NCBI GenBank assembly: GCA_017455785.1
Contig: JAFSYZ010000020.1
Location: 1-9,171, forward strand
Length of the DNA: 9,171 bases
Direction: 5' to 3'
Source: Candidatus Methanomethylophilaceae archaeon
GTDB lineage: Archaea; Thermoplasmatota; Thermoplasmata; Methanomassiliicoccales; Methanomethylophilaceae
Shown: in pieces, positions 6,542 to 9,171 of the stretch
Layout of the letters: each line of letters begins with the position of its first letter
How positions within the stretch are numbered: the stretch's first letter is position 1
Notes under the pieces: generated by a model
Database searches by the model: none
What the model was told of the DNA's origin: nothing
The model's input: the letters and a program-made list of their open reading frames with translations, nothing else
Position numbers and translations under genes: made by a program

Positions 6542-6557
6542 GGGGGCTTCGGCCCCC
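6542..6557 (+). terminator. UUCG-tetraloop hairpin after the CoM methyltransferase gene
   Basis: GGGGGC-TTCG-GCCCCC is a 6-bp all-GC stem closed by the extra-stable cUUCGg tetraloop, 25 bases after the stop codon. It is preceded by an AAAAACAT stretch, as the hairpin after the corrinoid gene is preceded by AAAACAT. Confidence 0.65.
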
Positions 6558-6593
6558 ACACTTCTACAACCGTTGTTCCGTTGACATCCATAC

Positions 6594-6631
6594 TTTATAA
6601 TCATTGATTCCCATCCCTACCCCAGTAGAGG
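6594..6631 (+). promoter_or_regulatory. TATA box and ribosome site of ramA
   Basis: TTTATAA at 6594-6600 predicts a start near 6623. GAGG at 6628-6631 is six bases before the ATG at 6638. The upstream hairpin and this box together indicate an independent ramA promoter. Confidence 0.55.
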
Positions 6632-6637
6632 AATACC

Positions 6638-8278
6638 ATGCCATATGGAATCGCACTTGACCTAGGAACCAGCGGATTCAGGTCCCATCTCGTGGACCTG
6701 GACAAGGGTGCAAAGATCCTTGATACCGCAATCACTGTCAGACACCCGCTCCCCGGAGCCAATGTCATGGACCACATGCATTTCTGGATGAACTCCGGAA
6801 GGGAGATCACGCACAAGATCATCGCACAGACGGTGTACGATCTGATCAGCCTGTACGGAAAGGACAAGCTGTCGCAGGTGAAGAAGATCGCAGTCTGCGG
6901 TAACCCCATCCAGCTGTCGCTGTTCGAGGACATCGAGATCAGGGACCTCGCATTCGCAGGCGAGAACAAACTCAAGGCGCTCGGCGTAGTACCTCCTTCA
7001 AGGAAGGCTCACACCACCACAGCGGGTGACATAGGGCTGATAGGACTGAACCCCGAGGTAGAGGTGCTCATCCCTCCGGCGATCAGGCACGAGATCGGAG
7101 CCGATGCATTGGCGATGATCATCAAGTCCAAGATGCTGGAGAGGAAGGAGGTCTGTATGGTCACCGATTACGGTACCAACGCAGAGATGGGATTGTTCTA
7201 TGATGGCGAATTGTATTCCGGATCGGCAGCAGCAGGACCTGCCATGGAGGGTCAGTCCATCGAGCAGGGAGTCCTGGCATCACCGCGTTCCATTTCGGAT
7301 GTGGACGCCAACGACGACGGTACATGGAACAACATAGTGCTCGATGACAAGCTCGTGCCCATCACCACGGCAAAGGTGGATCCAAAGACAGGACAGACCG
7401 TCAAGATAATGGATTACAAGGCCAAGGGAATCACAGGAACCGGAACTGTATCGTGTATCGCCGAGGGACTGAGGACGGGCATCATCCCGCTCCCGGGAAT
7501 CGACACCCCCGATAAGAAGATCCATCTGGTCGACGGCGTGTACCTCTCGGAGCACGATGTGCACGAGGCAGGAAAGGCCATGGGTGCGATCAGAGCCGGA
7601 CACAGGACCCTGATGTATGAGGTCGGTCTTTCAGATGCGGATGTCAAGGTCATGTACATGGCCGGTGCGTCAGGTACGTACGTGGATCCGTTCAAGGCAC
7701 AGTACTGCGGAATGATCCCGCGCGTCCTCGATGAGGTCTACCAGTTAGGTAACACCTCGCTCATGATGGCCCACGACCTGCTGAGGTCCGAAAACGAACT
7801 GGACATGATGCAGGATGTCGCCAATTCGATCTCGGCCAACCACATAATGTTCGCCGGAAACAAGAAGTTCGAGGATATGTACGTTCTCGAGCTGGCGTAC
7901 TGGGACGAGGGAATGCCCATGGACATGTACAACACCATGATGGAGGCAGGAGGATTCCCGCCGCTGCCGGAGATTGTCAGGCCGAAGATCTTCCAGAGGA
8001 TCGTTAAGTCCGATATCCCCGATGTCGGTGCAGGTATCCACACATTGGACCCGGTCGGAATGATCATGAAGGGCAAGTTCAAGGGATGCACCGGATGCAA
8101 GAAATGTCAGCGCAAGTGTCCCGAGAAGGCACTCACAGTACTGGATTGTCCCGACGGCACATACGAGATCAATGTCCGTTCGGATCTTTGTCTAGGTACT
8201 GCGTGTCAGGCATGTAATTTCAACTGTTCCGAGAAGGTCTACGCGTTCAACCAGCTGGAGGTCCAGTACCAGCTTTGA
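6638..8278 (+). CDS. ramA: RamA, methylamine methyltransferase corrinoid protein reductive activase
   Basis: The 546-residue protein closely matches the known RamA layout (about 540 residues). RamA uses ATP to drive reduction of inactive Co(II) corrinoid to Co(I) on methylamine corrinoid proteins. An ASKHA-type ATPase portion shows DLGTSG (D8-G13), TDYGTNAE around D177, and AGASGTYVD starting at A342. The C-terminus is ferredoxin-like with two cysteine clusters: C-x2-C-x2-C-x3-C at 484, 487, 490 and 494, and C-x4-C-x2-C-x3-C at 518, 523, 526 and 530. These would hold two 4Fe-4S clusters that pass electrons to cobalt. Another cysteine lies at 504. There is no signal peptide. The stop codon TGA is embedded in the ribosome site of the next gene, so the two are coupled. 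A relative acting on another methyl system is possible, but the Fe-S arrangement argues for RamA. Confidence 0.92.
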   Translation: MPYGIALDLGTSGFRSHLVDLDKGAKILDTAITVRHPLPGANVMDHMHFWMNSGREITHKIIAQTVYDLISLYGKDKLSQVKKIAVCGNPIQLSLFEDIEIRDLAFAGENKLKALGVVPPSRKAHTTTAGDIGLIGLNPEVEVLIPPAIRHEIGADALAMIIKSKMLERKEVCMVTDYGTNAEMGLFYDGELYSGSAAAGPAMEGQSIEQGVLASPRSISDVDANDDGTWNNIVLDDKLVPITTAKVDPKTGQTVKIMDYKAKGITGTGTVSCIAEGLRTGIIPLPGIDTPDKKIHLVDGVYLSEHDVHEAGKAMGAIRAGHRTLMYEVGLSDADVKVMYMAGASGTYVDPFKAQYCGMIPRVLDEVYQLGNTSLMMAHDLLRSENELDMMQDVANSISANHIMFAGNKKFEDMYVLELAYWDEGMPMDMYNTMMEAGGFPPLPEIVRPKIFQRIVKSDIPDVGAGIHTLDPVGMIMKGKFKGCTGCKKCQRKCPEKALTVLDCPDGTYEINVRSDLCLGTACQACNFNCSEKVYAFNQLEVQYQL

Positions 8279-8283
8279 GGTGA
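8277..8283 (+). promoter_or_regulatory. Ribosome binding site overlapping the ramA stop codon
   Basis: GAGGTGA is an excellent match to the archaeal 16S tail and overlaps the last two bases of the ramA stop codon. Two adjacent ATGs follow, at 8285 and 8288. Spacing from GAGGT is three bases to the first and six to the second, which favours 8288. Confidence 0.7.
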
Positions 8284-8287
8284 TATG

Positions 8288-8995
8288 ATGAGTATTACAG
8301 ACGATAACAAGGTATATGCGAAGAAGCTCAAGGACAACCTGATGCTGAGGAGCGAACCCGTGGCGATCAAACTCGTCAGGAAGGGGGAGGCGTTCCCGGA
8401 CGGATACCAGGTCCCTGAGAAGCAGATGAGCCACTGCCAGGCAGTGATGTCGGCAAGGAACGGTAACTCCTACAAGATGACCGTGGAGGCACAGATGTGC
8501 CATGTCGGTGCCGCAACACTCGGTATGGTGGAGAGACCCGAGAAGGTGATCTCCGGTGAATTCCATGCGGGGATCGGTATCCACGAGGGGCCGGAGGGTG
8601 CCAAGAACATGATCGCGGCCGCTGTCGATGTTCCGTTCAAATCGGACGGTGAGATCGTTTGCCCGTTGAAGGATGCCAACTTCGAGCCCGATGTCGTGGC
8701 GTTCGTCGATATACCCGAGAGGATCTACTGGTTCGAGGCGTTCATGACCCGTAAGGTCGGAGGACGTGTGCAGTATTCCACGGCACCGTTCCAGTGCGCA
8801 TGCGAGGACATCACCGCAGTGCCCATAGTCACCGGTAAGCCGAACATCTCCATCGGATGCTTCGGATGCAGGAAGAAGACGGACATGAAGCCTGATGAGA
8901 TGGCCATAGGTGTCCCGTATTCCCTGATCCCGGAGATGTCGTCCATATCGGACATCTACAAGGACGGTGTCTTCACCAAGGCAAAGAGGGACTGA
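8288..8995 (+). CDS. DUF169 family protein
   Basis: The 235-residue protein matches the DUF169 pattern: an MSHCQAVMSAR segment (C50), QMCHVGAATLG (C71), a mid-protein Cys at 125, CAC at 170-172, and GCFGCRKKTD (C191, C194) followed by DEMAIGVP. The biochemical function of the family is not established to my knowledge. The recurrent cysteines could bind a metal or Fe-S cluster (inference). It starts about ten bases after the ramA stop codon with the ribosome site overlapping that stop, so it is co-translated with RamA. This suggests a role in corrinoid activation, electron supply or repair, but nothing in the sequence proves it. An alternative start three bases upstream (8285) adds one methionine. 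No signal peptide or membrane segment is seen. Confidence 0.82.
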   Translation: MSITDDNKVYAKKLKDNLMLRSEPVAIKLVRKGEAFPDGYQVPEKQMSHCQAVMSARNGNSYKMTVEAQMCHVGAATLGMVERPEKVISGEFHAGIGIHEGPEGAKNMIAAAVDVPFKSDGEIVCPLKDANFEPDVVAFVDIPERIYWFEAFMTRKVGGRVQYSTAPFQCACEDITAVPIVTGKPNISIGCFGCRKKTDMKPDEMAIGVPYSLIPEMSSISDIYKDGVFTKAKRD

Positions 8996-9035
8996 ACTTA
9001 GTTCCATCCCTCGCCTTAAAACCTCTTAAACAATT

Positions 9036-9045
9036 CTTATTTATT
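9036..9045 (+). promoter_or_regulatory. TATA-like box for a leaderless regulator gene
   Basis: CTTATTTATT at 9036-9045 lies about 27 bases before the ATG at 9069, so transcription would begin at or next to the start codon. No good ribosome site is present, only a weak GCAGGA too far upstream, which agrees with a leaderless mRNA. Confidence 0.45.
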
Positions 9046-9068
9046 GCAGGAAAACGTAACGATGTTCC

Positions 9069-9171
9069 ATGTCAGATGAACTCGATAAGAAGGATATCGA
9101 GATTTTGAAGAGGCTGAAGAACGACTCGAGGATACCGATGGGTGTCATCGGCGATCAGATAGGCATCTCCA
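9069..9171 (+). CDS. Lrp/AsnC-family transcriptional regulator (N-terminus only)
   Basis: Thirty-four residues are visible before the window ends. They begin MSDELDKKDIEILKRLKNDS, followed by RIPMGVIGDQIGIS. This is the start of the AsnC-type winged helix-turn-helix: the LDxxDxxIL first helix, the ND(S/A)R turn and the beginning of the recognition unit (IGDQIGIS). Lrp/AsnC proteins are common archaeal regulators that sense amino acids or other small molecules. The ligand-binding RAM domain, if present, lies outside. Being next to the ramA-DUF169 unit makes it a candidate regulator of the methyl-transfer genes, though this is only positional. Confidence 0.8.
   Translation, partial: MSDELDKKDIEILKRLKNDSRIPMGVIGDQIGIS

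Noticed and set aside
2215..8284. Pyrrolysine (in-frame TAG) methylamine methyltransferase hidden between genes
   Set aside because: Gaps between genes are all under 150 bases, so an approximately 450-residue MtxB cannot fit, and the frames checked upstream of 3142 and 5486 meet TGA or TAA rather than TAG.
8192..9007. 271-codon minus-strand open frame across DUF169
   Set aside because: It is antisense to a protein with clear DUF169 motifs and a perfect ribosome site; the His/Leu/Arg-rich composition is typical of an antisense shadow.
1..9171. CRISPR arrays, tRNA or rRNA genes
   Set aside because: Reading through the window I found no regularly spaced direct repeats and no cloverleaf or ribosomal RNA core sequence.

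Overview
The window looks like a chromosomal piece of a methylotrophic methanogenic archaeon, most likely of the order Methanomassiliicoccales (inference). Evidence for an archaeon includes TATA-like boxes about 25 bases before predicted transcript starts, one or two apparently leaderless genes, a DHH exonuclease-like protein and a RamA-type corrinoid activase. All complete genes end in TGA or TAA and none in TAG. That is what one expects in a pyrrolysine-using methylamine utiliser, but the sample is small.

Left part (1-2214): three genes of nucleic-acid or nucleotide metabolism. On the minus strand, a RNase H-like 3'-5' exonuclease-family gene (1429 down to 662) overlaps by 26 bases the start of a DHH-family phosphoesterase (687 down to the window edge). 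A calcineurin-like metallophosphoesterase (1489-2214) is divergent from them, sharing a roughly 60-base AT-containing promoter gap.

Middle and right part (2215-8995): a methyl-transfer block on the plus strand. It holds a methyl-carrying corrinoid protein (2357-2995), a 735-residue hydantoinase/oxoprolinase (HyuA)-family ASKHA ATPase with an unusual N-terminal extension (3142-5349), a zinc-dependent methylcobamide:coenzyme M methyltransferase of the MtbA/MtaA/MtsA group (5486-6517), RamA with eight C-terminal Fe-S cysteines (6638-8278), and a DUF169 protein translationally coupled to ramA (8288-8995). Strong GC hairpins follow the first three of these genes, and separate TATA boxes precede most of them. 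The block is therefore probably four transcription units, with only ramA-DUF169 a tight operon. A Lrp/AsnC-type regulator starts at 9069 and runs off the window.

How they fit: a substrate methyltransferase (MtxB, not in this window) would methylate the corrinoid protein, and the 5486-6517 enzyme would move the methyl group to coenzyme M. RamA would re-reduce corrinoid that has oxidised to Co(II). No substrate methyltransferase lies beside the corrinoid gene; its neighbour is the HyuA-like ATPase, which has no HyuB partner. That ATPase gene has two copies of a palindrome, ATACNGTAT, 31 bp apart, bracketing its TATA box and start codon. The orphan corrinoid protein/HyuA-like pair, its putative operator and the ramA-DUF169 coupling are the most promising leads.
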